The notes beneath the pieces are model-generated. The model was not told the DNA's origin, ran no database searches, and was given only the letters and a program-made list of their open reading frames with translations. Source: Isoperla grammatica (Eukaryota > Arthropoda > Insecta > Plecoptera > Perlodidae). From it: a stretch of DNA of 64,000 bases. The stretch lies in the NCBI GenBank assembly GCA_945910005.1, contig OX246742.1, positions 48,386,211-48,450,210 on the forward strand, written 5' to 3'. Shown one piece after another: positions 12,821-24,380 of this stretch (the first letter of the stretch is position 1; the number at the start of each line of letters is the position of its first letter). The position numbers and the translations under genes were made by a program.

Positions 12821-13241
12821 GCCAGTGGCGTATCCAGGAATTGGGAAAGGGGGGGGGGGTGGGGTTCAACCCATATTATAGAGAGTGGAGCAGAAACATA
12901 ATTGGGGTTCCGGGAGGCTTGCCCCCCGAAAAAATTCTCGTCAAGGTAATTTTAGTGCAAATCTGTACGTTTTACAGCGGCTAACTTAAACAAGGTTACT
13001 CCTGGCAACACATTTTTTCCTTAACACCGCTAATAAAAGGAAACTCAATCAATAATTTGCATATTTTTCGTATTGCTTTTGATTTTAATTACAACAATAT
13101 ACAATAATTATAAAGTAAAACATCTAACTGTCTATTGAAATACTGTCAATTGAAAAGTAAACGGTCATTTTCCATGTTTCCTTTGCAAAAGGGGGGGGGG
13201 GTTTGTCCCCCCCCCCCTCCTCCCCCGTGTATACGCCACTG
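12821..13241. mobile_element. hAT-like MITE, 421 bp
   Basis: The left end reads CAGTGGCGTATCC (from 12823) and the right end ATACGCCACTG (to 13241), matching inverted termini of the CAGTGGCGTA type common in hAT elements. The 8-bp sequence CTGCCAGG flanks it at 12813-12820 and 13242-13249, as expected for a hAT target-site duplication, with two extra bases on the left. G11 and C11 runs sit just inside each end. The interior is AT-rich and non-coding, so it is non-autonomous. Confidence 0.85.
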
Positions 13242-13249
13242 CTGCCAGG

Positions 13250-14389
13250 CGGTAAATGCCGTCAGTGGACCCACTCACCGAGCGATCAAAACTATTTGAT
13301 GGGGCACATTCCACCACAAAACGATATCATTCCGTTGTGGGTTATGTATGAAAAGGAACAAAGCCCGTTACATGTTGTTATTTAGAACAACAGTCACGGG
13401 TTTATGTCCCAACCACTCTTTCCTCGCTGGTTGTTCCTCCACGACGTGTTTACGCCAATACTCTCTTGTGTTTACCTAATGATGATATCCATCTCTAATG
13501 AAAGAAAACTAACAAAACGATCGGTAGGAAAGAAGTTCTTTTGAGCCTTGCGAGATTCAATGGCACCTTTGCTTAGCGACTTGTAGATGGAGGATCAAAG
13601 ATTATTTAGTAATTCCATCTACATCTTGAAGAATTCCATACGGTTGTATATACATATACACATATTTACTAGCATACTGAATTTCAAGCCATTCTACGTA
13701 CATATTTGATCGTACTGAGTCCATATTCATTATTTAACACTGAATGCCCAAGTGCAACGCATCGCCTGGGTGACCTCTGCCCGATAGTGTTGCTGTTTGC
13801 TGACGATCAAGTATGAAGCGCTTTGCTGACGTAGACAGTTGTGTATGGCCGTGAGACCTGTACAACACAACATGAAGGTGCGAACCCGGCAAAACTATAC
13901 AACAGCGTGCCAAGTAAAAATACACATTTTATTTACATTTTTGTACTCATTTTCGGTAAAAGTATCATTTCAAAACTTGGGTAAAGTATGGGTGCCATAG
14001 CCATCTATATGTATAGATGGATGTATTTTTACTCTATGTCCAGAAGTGCCAATTTCCGAATATTGCATCTATAGTGTCACGCTTCACTTTACACAACGAA
14101 ACGAAGGATCTGGGGTAAACCACCCCCTGCGGCCGGATGTAAATGTTTGGGCTCGTATTGTCTTAAGTGCCTGGAAAACGAGGGAGCCATTTCATTGTTG
14201 TTCAGGAGATCAGTCTTTAGTTATGTCTCCTGTGGGGATACTTTTAAGAAACACTGAGCCAGGGGTGTAATCAAGGGTGCAATGATGACAGCGACAGGGT
14301 AGGATAATCATTGCGTCCATTCACCTTCTGATCTAATACTTTATGAAACATCACCCCCCCCCCACGGTTCTTGTAACTGAGTGGTAGCA
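13250..14389. other. Unassigned non-coding stretch
   Basis: No gene recognised. A short hairpin (CCATCTATA and TATAGATGG, separated by TG) lies at 14001-14020, and a C run lies near 14354. The DNA just before 14390 may be the 3' part of a retroposon whose (TAA)n tail is the next feature, but I see no family signature. Confidence 0.4.
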
Positions 14390-14392
14390 ATA

Positions 14393-14470
<78 letters not shown>
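14390..14470. repeat. (TAA)n microsatellite, about 25 units
   Basis: Near-perfect TAA trinucleotide run. It could be the expanded tail of a retroposon ending TGAGTGGTAGCAATAA, similar to the tail at 1150-1179. Read on the minus strand it gives an artificial poly-tyrosine frame. Confidence 0.95.
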
Positions 14471-14474
<4 letters not shown>

Positions 14475-15000
14475 ATTAATTTTTAGTTTGGCGAAGCTTA
14501 AGGCCATTGAGGCCTTTTCTTCTGCTTGACCAAACATATTTCGTTACAATTTGTGGTTACAATAGTGGCCTACAGATACATTAGTACTGTACTATATACG
14601 TATTACATATAGTGCGTGGCAGATTTCGCCAGTCCATGGTAAAAGCTGTTCTACATAGAATATTTGATTCAAATCAAATAAACTACGTAATTCCGTACGG
14701 TTTCTATGTAATCGGTAGAGGGCGATGAATTTACCAAAACAGCTTATTCCAAAAGTTTCGCCCACGGCAGATTCCGGTGTTGCCTTTCATCGTGCCCGCT
14801 CATCCATGAGCGTGGTCGCGCCGAGACTGGGGGGGGCCTCGCCTCCTTGCCTTCCGTGAGCCCCCACTGCATTTCTTCATATCGTCATCTCTTCATCTCG
14901 GTTCCTTTCTTACTGCCTTCACTTCACTTCCAATACTTCTATTTCCACTTGAGGGTTCACGGTCCTGTGTTCTCTCTTTAGGGGTCCATCTCTCTCCGAG
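14471..15000. other. Unassigned non-coding stretch
   Basis: No gene, RNA or transposon end seen. It becomes pyrimidine-rich towards 15000. Confidence 0.4.
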
Positions 15001-15300
15001 GGGTGACTCCGCCCACCGTCGCTCTGTCTCTCTCCCTCCCGCAGCTTCCTTCCTCTTCGCTCTCCGTCTCGCTCTCACTCACCATTCTGCGCGGCTCTCT
15101 CTTCTCTCACTATCTCTCTCAGTCCCTCTCACTCACCATTCTGTACGGAAATCGCAGGGTCTCTTTCTATGAGAGTGACATCACAACCTGGTCTCTCTCT
15201 CTCTCTCTCGCTGATAATCGCGTGCATATATTATTATCCCCTTCCCGTCCCTCCCACACTATCTTCCTTCTCGCTCTCTCTCACAGGCTAGCTTCCTTTC
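15001..15300. repeat. Pyrimidine-rich (CT)n-type tract
   Basis: About 300 bp dominated by CTCTCTC, TCCCTC and TCTCACT words, with a strong C+T bias on this strand. It resembles the tract at 62510-63180. It explains a serine/leucine-rich ORF at 15003-15464, which has no other support. Confidence 0.8.
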
Positions 15301-16645
15301 TGCTTGCAAGGCACAATGCACTATTCTGCCGGCTGCATAACTTACACACACTCATAAACACTACCCCTCCCCCTCCCTCCCCCCATCTCACTCCACGCAG
15401 TCGGGACACTTTATTCGCTTTTATTTTATATAAAATAAATTGCCATTTTAGTCTAATTCACTGAACGACTTCCTTTCTTTAAAACGTCTCACGTTTATGC
15501 GATGAATGGTGACGACGTGGACGAGGCTAATCGAGACGTGGGGCGCGTAATGCAATCCCAAGGGACGACGTAACAGCGCAGCCAATCAGTGCGGACGTAA
15601 ACAACTAAACGTAAACAGTGCAACGCTCTGTGAAATCGAGCGCTATAATGGAACATTATTGATTCCAGAGGGAAAGGAAACTGAAGACAACACAACAACC
15701 TCCTGTTGGGAAAACGTGTCTTACCCATAGAGATAGTGGTCTTACCCCCCACTCAATGCCTCTATCTGTCGGGTAAAAATAAAAACATCCCCCTCCCCCC
15801 ACTTTTGGCTCCATTCATATTTATACGTTTTCTGGATTCGTCTTTCTGTTTTTACGCTAAAATGCCCCCACACACGCCGGCATACTACACTTGCCCCCCC
15901 CTCCCCCAGACCATTGCAATGTCAATTACACATTTTTTACACCATGTTTGAGTGTTGTGCTGTCTCCGTCTCTGTTGCCGGGCCTTGTTTACGAGTACGT
16001 CTGTCTCTGTCTGCCTGTCCCTCCCATGGCCGCTCGCCATGTGCAGCGGTATAGCTCGGCGAGGTGCCGCAACGCCTGCACGCTGCCGCGGCAACCTGTG
16101 GAGGCCCCAGCGGCGGACGGACACTCATTATCACCTCAATTAATACATTACAAATACCATGCTGTATATATTGAATGGAAATATTTGAATGAAACCCAGT
16201 ACTGTCTCATCTCTAACGTGGCAGCAGTGGCGTACCCAAGGGGGTGGGAATTAGGGGGTTGTGAAAGAAAGAAGAAGAAGCGAAAGTAAAGGAGGGAAAA
16301 GAAGAGAGGGAACACTTGGTTGATGATGACGCCTACATCGATAACACATTCTCTGTTATAATGGTCAACTAGGTGTGCACTGGTGCAAGATACGGAATCC
16401 CTGCTGTATGAGCTCGGTGCTCCAGGTTCGAGTCCTGGCCCGGACATCCGACATTCTCTTCGTGTTCATGCACCGCTCACTCATCGTCTACTTGCCGGAG
16501 CGTGACGTCAGCTGCCGACAATCAAACCCCGTTGTGCATCTCGACGTGGAAGTTTGGCGTCGATTGAATCAAGCGGTTTTCTATGCTAATATCGCAGAGT
16601 GAAGTTCATTAGGGAAGAAGCCTCGGGCATTCCTTCCGTTGCTCG
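15301..16645. other. Unassigned stretch with a lone hAT-type end and a tRNA-like module
   Basis: No gene recognised. GTCTCGATTAGCCTCGTCC is present inverted near 15519-15538. CAGTGGCGTACCCAAG near 16228 looks like a single hAT terminus whose partner I cannot find. A tRNA-like module follows at 16358-16445. Confidence 0.45.
16358..16445 (+). repeat. tRNA-derived SINE-like module
   Basis: CCAGG-TTCGAGT-CCTGG (16422-16438) is a perfect 5-bp T-arm with the B-box core GGTTCGAGTCC. An A-box-like stretch lies about 50 bases upstream. No full cloverleaf can be folded by eye, so I do not call a tRNA gene. Confidence 0.5.
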
Positions 16646-16800
16646 CTGTACCTACTTGCAGTGCATACCAATACACCCCGTGCAACAAGGGCTTACTTGC
16701 CTTGAAACACAGACCCCGTAGAGTACCTACTTGTAGTGCATACCAATACATCCCTTGCAACAAGGGCTTACTTGCCATCAAACACAGACCCCATAGAGTT
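16646..16800. repeat. Two-copy tandem repeat, about 78 bp
   Basis: TACCTACTTGNAGTGCATAC through ACACAGACCCC is present twice in tandem with a few substitutions. The two copies span about 16648-16725 and 16726-16800. Confidence 0.9.
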
Positions 16801-17332
16801 CAAGGACTCTCCCAGCATCCCGAGGACCTTGAGCGAGGGTTACCGGTGTGGGTGTCGGACCCGCGGCCTCTGGAGCGAGTGAGAGTACCGCGCGCTACCG
16901 CCAGGCCATGGTGACTTGCAATATAACAATACAAGTCAACATTCACCAGACGTGCCAAGATGTGTTGTCGCGGTTACTCCCAAATAACACAACATCGTTT
17001 TTCTCTTGTGCGGGGGATGAACTGAATTCAACATTATACACGACCAGAAAGTATACGTTTGAGCACTGTGGGGGAGGAGGTGGGGGAGGGTTATGACTAA
17101 TCTAGAATCATAACCCACTATGCTACCTGTAACTTCAAGGGGGATGTGCAACAGTCTTACTTTTGGGAGGGGGTGGTGTAACGAATTGACATAATTCAGG
17201 GGGTACCCCGGCCTCCACTCGCCCACTGCACACCACTGCGTATTTACACAGGTCAAGATTACTCTCGACTTATTTACAGGGAGTGGATTTACAGGGAATC
17301 CGAACCTGAAACGAAATTCGTTTGCACTGAAT
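16801..17332. other. Unassigned non-coding stretch
   Basis: No gene recognised. G-rich patches occur near 17070-17090 and 17165-17175. It borders the 31-bp array. Confidence 0.4.
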
Positions 17333-17666
17333 ATAACAAGTGGCGGGAGTGTCTGCACTGAATATAACAAGTGGCGGGAGTGTCTGCACTGAATATAACA
17401 AGTGGCGGGAGTGTCTGCACTGAATATAACAAGTGGCGTGAGTGTCTGCACTGAATATAACAAGTGGCGTGAGTGTCTGCACTGAATATAACAAGTGGCG
17501 GGAGTGTCTGCACTGAATAAAACAAGTGGCGGGAGTGTCTGCACTGAATATAAGAAGTGGCGTGAGTGTCTGCACTGAATATAAGAAGTGGCGTGAGTGT
17601 CTGCACTGAATATAACAAGTGGCGGGAGTGTCTGCACTGAATATAACAAGTGGCGGGAGTGTCTGC
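17333..17666. repeat. 31-bp minisatellite, left block (about 11 copies)
   Basis: Unit: GTGTCTGCACTGAATATAAC followed by AAGTGGCGGGA. It varies at AAC/AAG and GGGA/GTGA. Each unit contains AGTG-TCTG-CACT, a 4-bp stem. The unit has no stop codon in some minus-strand frames, and 31 is not a multiple of 3, so an ORF cycles through frames without stopping. The array is cut at 17666 by a transposon. Confidence 0.97.
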
Positions 17667-18145
17667 TAGGGATGACATCGGGTAGTAAAATCTGGATTCG
17701 ATTCCAGCCCCTCAAGGATTCGGGTAACCCGAATCCTAGAAGTGTAAATCACGTCGCTCAACATGTTATTTGAAGGCCATTGACCGCCCGTGGCAGGAGC
17801 TGCCACGTGCGTTCTGTCAGCCAGTGATGATGGTCGGTAAGGGGTGGGGGTAGGCCGAGAGCCAGTGGGAGCACAGGGATACCAGAACTCGCCCGCAGCA
17901 ATTACACCACATAAAATAGGCTTAGTCTATTTTTAATCAAGCCGATAATGGGTACATAACGTAGCGGGAAAGTATTTTATGGAATGGAAACAAGTCATTT
18001 TGTTATCACCATTGTTGGCGCATTGTTGAAGCATACAACAATTCAACTAAAAATGTACCAGAACAAGATTCGAATCCTTAGAACGGATTCGGGTAATTTT
18101 TGGATTCGGGTAACCCGGATACCCGGATACCCGATGTCATCCCTA
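17667..18145. mobile_element. hAT-like MITE (479 bp) inserted in the 31-bp array
   Basis: The left end TAGGGATGACATCGGGTA (17667) and right end TACCCGATGTCATCCCTA (to 18145) are exact inverted repeats. The 8-bp target GTGTCTGC is duplicated at 17659-17666 and 18146-18153. The array continues in register once one copy of the duplication is removed, which proves the insertion. Subterminal GGATTCGGGTAACCCG-type words repeat near both ends. TAGGG termini with an 8-bp duplication fit the hAT superfamily. No transposase frame is present. Confidence 0.93.
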
Positions 18146-19048
18146 GTGTCTGCACTGAATATAAGAAGTGGCGTGAGTGTCTGCACTGAATATAACAAGT
18201 GGCGGGGGTGTCTGCACTGAATATAACAAGTAGCGGGAGTGTCTGCACTGAATATAAGTAGTGGCGGGAGTGTCTGCACTGAATATAACAAGTGGCGTGA
18301 GTGTCTGCACTGAATATAAGAAGTGGCGTGAGTGTCTGCACTGAATATAACAAGTGGCGGGAGTGTCTGCACTGAATATAAGTAGTGGCGTGAGTGTCTG
18401 CACTGAATATAAGAAGTGGCGTGAGTGTCTGCACTGAATATAAGAAGTGGCGTGAGTGTCTGCACTGAATATAACAAGTGGCGGGGGTGTCTGCACTGAA
18501 TATAACAAGTAGCGGGAGTGTCTGCACTGAATATAAGTAGTGGCGGGAGTGTCTGCACTGAATATAACAAGTGGCGTGAGTGTCTGCACTGAATATAAGA
18601 AGTGGCGTGAGTGTCTGCACTGAATATAACAAGTGGCGGGAGTGTCTGCACTGAATATAAGTAGTGGCGTGAGTGTCTGCACTGAATATAAGAAGTGGCG
18701 TGAGTGTCTGCACTGAATATAACAAGTGGCGGGAGTGTCTGCACTGAATATAACAAGTGGCGGGAGTGTCTGCACTGAATATAAGTAGTGGCGGGAGTGT
18801 CTGCACTGAATATAACAAGTGGCGTGAGTGTCTGCACTGAATATAAGAAGTGGCGTGAGTGTCTGCACTGAATATAACAAGTGGCGTGAGTGTCTGCACT
18901 GAATATAACAAGTGGCGGGAGTGTCTGCACTGAATATAACAAGTGGCGGGAGTGTCTGCACTGAATATAACAAGTGGCGGGAGTGTCTGCACTGAATATA
19001 AGAAGTGGCGTGAGTGTCTGCACTGAATATAACAAGTGGCGGGAGTGT
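18146..19048. repeat. 31-bp minisatellite, right block (about 29 copies)
   Basis: Same unit as 17333-17666. It has an internal higher-order duplication: the order of variants (AGTAGTGGCGGG, CAAGTAGCGGG, GGGGGTG) at about 18170-18410 recurs at about 18470-18680, a period of roughly ten units (310 bp). Minus-strand ORFs of 276-402 codons across it are artefacts. Confidence 0.97.
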
Positions 19049-19560
19049 TGGATGTCCGGGGCTTTGCTTGGTCCGCCTTGACTGAGTGGTCGGCGTGTTT
19101 CCTCAGTCACACGGACAGCAGAGCTAGCACCATTGAGTGAGCAGCTCGGCTTGTGGGTTCGATGCATCGTCTCGATTAGCCTCCCTGGATTGGAACGCCA
19201 AGCCCGCCGAGACCCAACCCCGACAGAATGCGTGGAATGTGCAGCAAACATGTTGATTGTTTCATATCTCTGCGATATCTATGGGAAACCCGGCCAGGCT
19301 AGTGTTGATCCGACGAGTATTTCGAGCGACCCCGTTGGTTTCCTGGAACGCAATCACCGGATTAGAGCAACAAAGGCGCTTCCTGGAACCGAACCCAGCC
19401 CGGACATTGTCACGTGACTGCTAACTGTGCCGCCGACTGCAGGGCCCACTGTTGTTCAGAAAAAAAATCCATCGAGTATAGTAGGAAATAAGTTGACAAA
19501 ATGCTAAAAACCTCAACGTAAACTTCTGGTAATGGTATATAAACGTACAAAAAATGAGGA
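19049..19560. other. Spacer with a tRNA-like module (about 19065-19165)
   Basis: TGACTGAGTGGTCGGCGTG resembles the A-box region of a class II (Ser/Leu-type) tRNA. About 75 bases later comes GTGGGTTCGATGC, a B-box-like core. CGTCTCGATTAGCCTCC follows at 19168-19184. A long-variable-arm tRNA-derived SINE head is the best guess. No other gene is visible. Confidence 0.4.
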
Positions 19561-19995
19561 AACGTCGTTTCATCGACACTTCTTTTCATCGACACGTTTC
19601 ATAGACAGCAATGTGTGAGATGTTCGGGACCAACGTTTCATCGACACTTCTTTTCATCGACACGTTTCATAGACAGCAATGTGTGAGATGTTCGGGACCA
19701 ACGTTTCATCGACACTTCTTTTCATCGACACGTTTCATAGACAGTAATGTGTGAGATGTTCGGGACCAACGTTTCATCGACACTTCTTTTCATCGACACG
19801 TTTCATAGACAGTAATGTGTGAGATGTTCGGGACCAACGTTTCATCGACACTTCTTTTCATCGACACGTTTCATAGACAGTAATGTGTGAGATGTTCGGG
19901 ACCAACGTTTCATCGACACTTCTTTTCATCGACACGTTTCATAGACAGTAATGTGCGAGATGTTCGGGACCAACGTTTCATCGACACTTCTTTTC
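19561..19995. repeat. 68-bp minisatellite (about 6.4 copies)
   Basis: Unit contains two direct copies of CATCGACAC separated by TTCTTTT, then GTTTCATAGACAGYAATGTG. Copies differ mainly by AGCAATG/AGTAATG. The array ends in TTTTCTATCCGG. Confidence 0.96.
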
Positions 19996-20193
19996 TATCC
20001 GGAAAGCATTTGCCGGTGCGCACTGACGCAACCTCATTTGGTATTGGTTCTGATTTTAAATTTACTTACAAAGTAAATTTTAATGAACCTACCCTTATGG
20101 TTGCAATGTTCTAAAAAGTCACGCAACATTACTGTTTTGGGCTGAGAAGAGGAGGAATAGAGCTGACAGTACTAGCAGTGAACCAAGGCGGTT

Positions 20194-21058
20194 GTTTCAA
20201 GTGTTATGAGGGGTTTCAAGTGTTATGAGGGGTTTCAAGCGTTATGAGGGGTTTTAAGGCGTTTCAAGCATTATGAGGGGTTTCAAGCGTTATGAGGTGT
20301 TTCAAGTGTTATGAGGCGTTTCAAGCGTTATGAGGCGTTTCAAGCGTTTTGAGGGGTTTCCAGTTTTATGAGGGGTTTTAAATATTATGAGGGGTTTCAA
20401 GCGTTATGAGGGGTTTCAAGTGTTATGAGGCGTTTGAAGCGTTATGAGGCGTTTCAACCGTTATGAGGGGTTTCAAGCGTTATGAGGGGTTTCAAGTGTT
20501 ATGAGGGGTGTCAAGTGCTTTGAGGCGTTTCAAGCTTTATGAGGGGTTTTAAGTGTTATGAAGGGTTTCCAGTTTTATGAGGGGTTTTAAGTGTTATGAG
20601 GGGTTTCAAGCGTTATGAGGGGTTTCAAGTGTTATGAGGGGTTTCAAGGGTTATGAGGGGTTTCAAGCGTTATGAGGGGTTTCAAGCATTATGAGGGGTT
20701 TCAAGCGTTATGAGGAGTTTCAAGCATTATGAGGGGTTTCAAGTGTGTTTCAAGCATTATGAGGGGTTTCAAGTGAGTTTTAAGCGTTATGAGGGGTTTC
20801 AAGTGTTATGAGGGGTTTCAAGCGTTATGAGGGGTTTCAAGTGTTATGAGGGGTTTCAAGCGTTATTAGGGGTTTCAAGCGTTATTAGGGATTTCAAGCG
20901 TTATGAGGGGTTTCAAGCGTTATGAGGAGTTTCAAGCGTTATTAGGGGTTTCAAGCGTTATTAGGGGTTTCAAGTGTTACGAGGGATTTCAAGCGTTATG
21001 AGGGGTTTCAAGCGTTATGAGGGGTTTTAAGCGTTACAAGCGTTATGGGGGATTTCGA
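20194..21058. repeat. 19-bp minisatellite (about 45 copies)
   Basis: GTTTCAAGCGTTATGAGGG-type units, quite diverged (GCG/GTG/GCA, GAGGGG/GAGGCG/TTAGGGG). It is G+T rich on this strand. Two short insert variants (GTGTGTTTCAAG, GTGAGTTTTAAG) near 20745-20790 mark local slippage. Confidence 0.95.
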
Positions 21059-23329
21059 GTGTGGTCTGTTTGCACCCTGATAGGAATATTTCTGCGTGGT
21101 GCCGGTGTTGCGCCATTCCTGCTCATTGTAAAACGGTTTTTGTTCGTTTGTTTGTTTACTTTGTTTATAATACAACATATCCCCATACCAGGAAAAGTGG
21201 GGGGTCTGGTAAGTGGCTGACCATGGCCTTGCAACACAGCTGGTATTTACATGTCCCGACCTGCAAGCAGTGGTGTATTCGGGCTTAGGCGCACTTTTAT
21301 TTGGAGGCTAGGCTAGCCTAGGCGCTTTTTCACAGTACTGTTGTTTAAATCGCAAGAACCCGTGTAGTATTCATAATATCTATAATCGAGAAAAAATATG
21401 TTACCTCAACGTCTTAATGTATTCAGGTTTTTATTTCTGTAAAATCTTTTTCCGGCCATTTAAAACAATCGCCATCCCCCCCCCCCCCCCAAACCCCCAC
21501 ACCGTGCACACGTAAATTTATATGCACTTCATATTTTAGGAATACCCCACTGCCTGCAAGGTAGTTTTCCATGGCCAGAAGCTTCTCTGCAACTGTTTTG
21601 GGGGGGTATTTGTGTGACCGGGCGTCGTCTAGTACGAGATTTGACTCCGCCCGCCCCCATGCTAAGTCAGGTGGCGCCCTATGGTGGCGCCCTATCCCCT
21701 CACCCCTCGGTCCCCGGCCGAACAGAGCCGATCGTCGACGGAAGCGACCGAACGCGAGTCTGTTAGCCCACGATATCGTAAATACGACAACGCTCCGTCG
21801 ATGGGCAAACAGCAAACTTACACTTCTCTTACGATTTATTAGTTAAATATTTAATTTGAAACTATGTTCGCGTTAAATAATTATATATCGATGTGTAAAA
21901 TACGTCACTGAACGGTTGTCACCCGTGCAAAGTTTTATTTTCGTGTGTGAAACTGAAAACACCGTGAAAAACGGTCGCGAACGAAAATTACGAGAAACGT
22001 TATTTTAAAACAAGAATTTGAATTTGAAATCGATTTTGGCTATTCGATATCGTTTTCTAATATCAAAGTGAATATTCGTGTTGTGTTGTACGTGTGAAAA
22101 TTGTGTATATTTCTAAATAATCCGCATTTCCCGCTGGTTCCGTGTTTTTCCGGCCCAAAACGTTGGTTGGACCGCTTTTCCGCGATCTGTCTTCAACCGA
22201 GTAGTTTTTCCGACATTATTCGAGTGGTCTAAACAAGTGTACAAGTGTCCTGAGAGTTGCCGGCGATGTGTGCGAAGTGAGCGAGTCGAGCGAGATGAGC
22301 GGGATAAGCGTCGTCGAAGAGCGAGGGCGCCGGTAGGCGTCGATCCGTCATCACGGAGACCAACATTCTTGAATCCTTCTCTCCCCAATGTGAAAACAAC
22401 ACGACTCTACAATTGTGCTTCATCTCAGGTAGGCCTAAATAAGCTCAAACATGCCGACATACTTGTCTATTCTCGCCTAAAAGGTTTACGCTTTATTATC
22501 CGGCTATAAACCCAACCAACTACAATAGACCTACTCGCAGTACAATTTATTTACAATGGTGTGAAAAACCAACTTTACGATGAATTTCTCCTAAAATTGT
22601 TTTTCCGTGCAATTTATATCCGTTATGTTATAAAAATACCGACAATTAGACGTAAGCCTAGCCCCAGCCAGCTACAGCTACTGCCAGCTACGGCTACAGC
22701 TACACCTAGATATTCGTGTGAAATGCCGATGTAAGTAGCATTAATATTAGCGTTTACCCTCTCTTCGATGAAAGTAATGTTGCCAGTTTCCTTCGAATTG
22801 TGACTAAAATATGTCCCGGCCCGGTATCTTAGTATTTCACTGCAGCGTAGACGGGTCGTTGAAAAGCCTGTAATATGGTTTGAAATGGCGCGGACAAACT
22901 TAATACTGTGTGGGGTGTCTGTGTACTTGAGGGCTGTAAAACGTTCCAACATAGAAACGTGTTTGTGCTTGAACGTTTGTCGTGTCGCGGGTAGGCCTAA
23001 TATCGTCCGGGCGAGTCTGCCGGCCTAGCCCGTCGCCGACCGCTCTCCGCCCGGTAACTCGCTAGCTGAGCGCCGCTCCCGGCCCAACAGCGCTGGAGTT
23101 ACGTCAAGTACTTTAGATTTGTACATGTTCATGGAAAATGAATTTAACAATGTTCCTCATACTTTATTTTGCTCCGATATCGATTCTATTTCTATCGGTT
23201 CTAATTCAACCCCTAGCGTAATTATTTTCAAAGAAACTGTAGGAACCCATACAGCGAGTTTTGCAGTTGCATATTAATTACGTATGATTTATACATATTT
23301 ATAGTTTAGTGAATTTAATTAATTAATTA
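21059..23329. other. Mostly unassigned stretch, with CpG-rich patches
   Basis: No complete gene recognised. CAGTGGTGTATTCGGGCTTA at 21270 looks like a lone hAT-type end. A C15 run lies at 21476-21490. CpG-rich patches occur at about 21640-21760, 22240-22350 and 22985-23100. The middle one overlaps a candidate exon, listed separately. Confidence 0.4.
22236..22430 (+). other. Weak candidate for a transcribed 5' exon
   Basis: CpG-rich, arginine-codon-rich DNA ends at CATCTCAG|GTAGGC near 22430, which reads as a good splice donor. An upstream AUG opens only a 13-codon frame (MSGISVVEERGRR), which would suit a 5' leader. If real it could belong to the gene at 47 kb, but that is guesswork. No acceptor, TATA box or homology supports it. 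Confidence 0.2.
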
Positions 23330-24165
23330 ATTAATTATTTAGTTGGGTCCCTAGTGTAGTGACCCTAACTGAAGTAAATATACTAGTTTATACATAGATA
23401 GGCTAATGCGTTTATGTTGTAGCCAAGCGTATGTAGCGTAGTGAATCTTTATTAAATTAGGAGTTATAGTGTAAATACTATAATTTATACGTTGTAGTTA
23501 CGTTTATTTATTTGTAATTGTAGTTTCATACGTATATGTAGCCATAGCGTAGTGACAGTGGTGTAGGGCCTATACATAGTTGCGGCGCAGGCCTACTTGT
23601 AGTTTAGTAGCATGCATTTATAAGTATAAGTCCAAGTTATAGTGTAAATACTTCAATTTAAATACGTTACGTTGGTTACACATAGTGATCCAAACTTCAG
23701 CACAATTACTAATTTATACGTAGTTACAAATGCGTAGTTACTTTAATTGGTTCGTAGTTGTAGTCTAATAAAAAAACTGTGTGAAATGTGTACGTAGCCA
23801 AAGCGTGGTGACTGATTTATACGTAGTTAGCTGTAATTGCGTAGAGATTCTTAATTTAGCCTATATGTGGAACCAGTTACAGTTTCGGGACGGACACTAA
23901 ATTTGTTGGTAGTTTTATAGGTTATAATGTAGAAACAGAAGTCGTAGCTATCATTACTAGTAATTAGTAATTACTGTAACCGTTGCGTTGTGTGTGGATT
24001 GTTGCTTAGTGACTCTTAATTTATATGTAGCCCTAGTATAATATGACAATAATTTATTAGTAGTTATAGTGTAAACAGTAAATACTATAATTTATACAAT
24101 CTACACTCAACGCTGTAAGTCTGTAACTACGAAGTAATTAGTAAAGAGCACTGACTGAAATTTAA
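23330..24165. repeat. Decayed relatives of the 47-bp repeat
   Basis: AT-rich DNA with many scattered, irregularly spaced matches to parts of the 47-bp unit found downstream, such as TAGCCATAGCGTAGTGACAG, GTAGCCAAAGCGTGGTGACT and TAGTTATAGTGTAAATAC. This looks like an old degenerate array from which the homogeneous one grew. No gene seen. Confidence 0.55.
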
Positions 24166-24345
24166 GGTAAATATGGAGCACAGCGTTCAACTTAATATTG
24201 ATAGAATTTCAAGGTGTAATTTATTTATTAATTTTTATTATTTTATATACATACATATTACGATTATAGTATTTATTAATTTCAAGGTAAATTACACCTT
24301 CAAATTGTATCAATACTACGTGAAACGCTGTGCACCATATTTACC
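24166..24345. mobile_element. Foldback/MITE-like element, 180 bp
   Basis: The left arm starts GGTAAATATGGAGCACAGCG. The right arm, read in reverse complement, starts GGTAAATATGGTGCACAGCG. The arms stay similar for about 57 bp (about 85% by eye) and end GGTGTAATTTA. They surround a short AT-rich loop. No clear target-site duplication is visible (TTAA abuts the left end only), so the superfamily is open. It lies 36 bp from the 47-bp array. Confidence 0.8.
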
Positions 24346-24380
24346 AACTTTAATCGTAGCTCGCCAAGATGAAATTAAAA

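Noticed and set aside
14271..14537. Poly-tyrosine ORF on the minus strand
   Set aside because: Produced entirely by the (TAA)n microsatellite.
16358..16445. Functional tRNA gene
   Set aside because: The T-arm and B box are good, but no matching D-arm, anticodon arm and acceptor stem could be assembled by eye. The same holds for the other tRNA-like modules.
18043..19251. 402-codon ORF on the minus strand across the 31-bp array
   Set aside because: The 31-bp unit has no stop in the relevant frames, so the ORF cycles through all three readings. Overlapping ORFs of 304 and 276 codons exist in the other frames. No domain or start context.
20194..21058. Telomere-like repeat (TTAGGGG words)
   Set aside because: TTAGGGG appears only in a minority of the 19-bp units as a variant of TGAGGGG. 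The 19-bp period is not telomeric.
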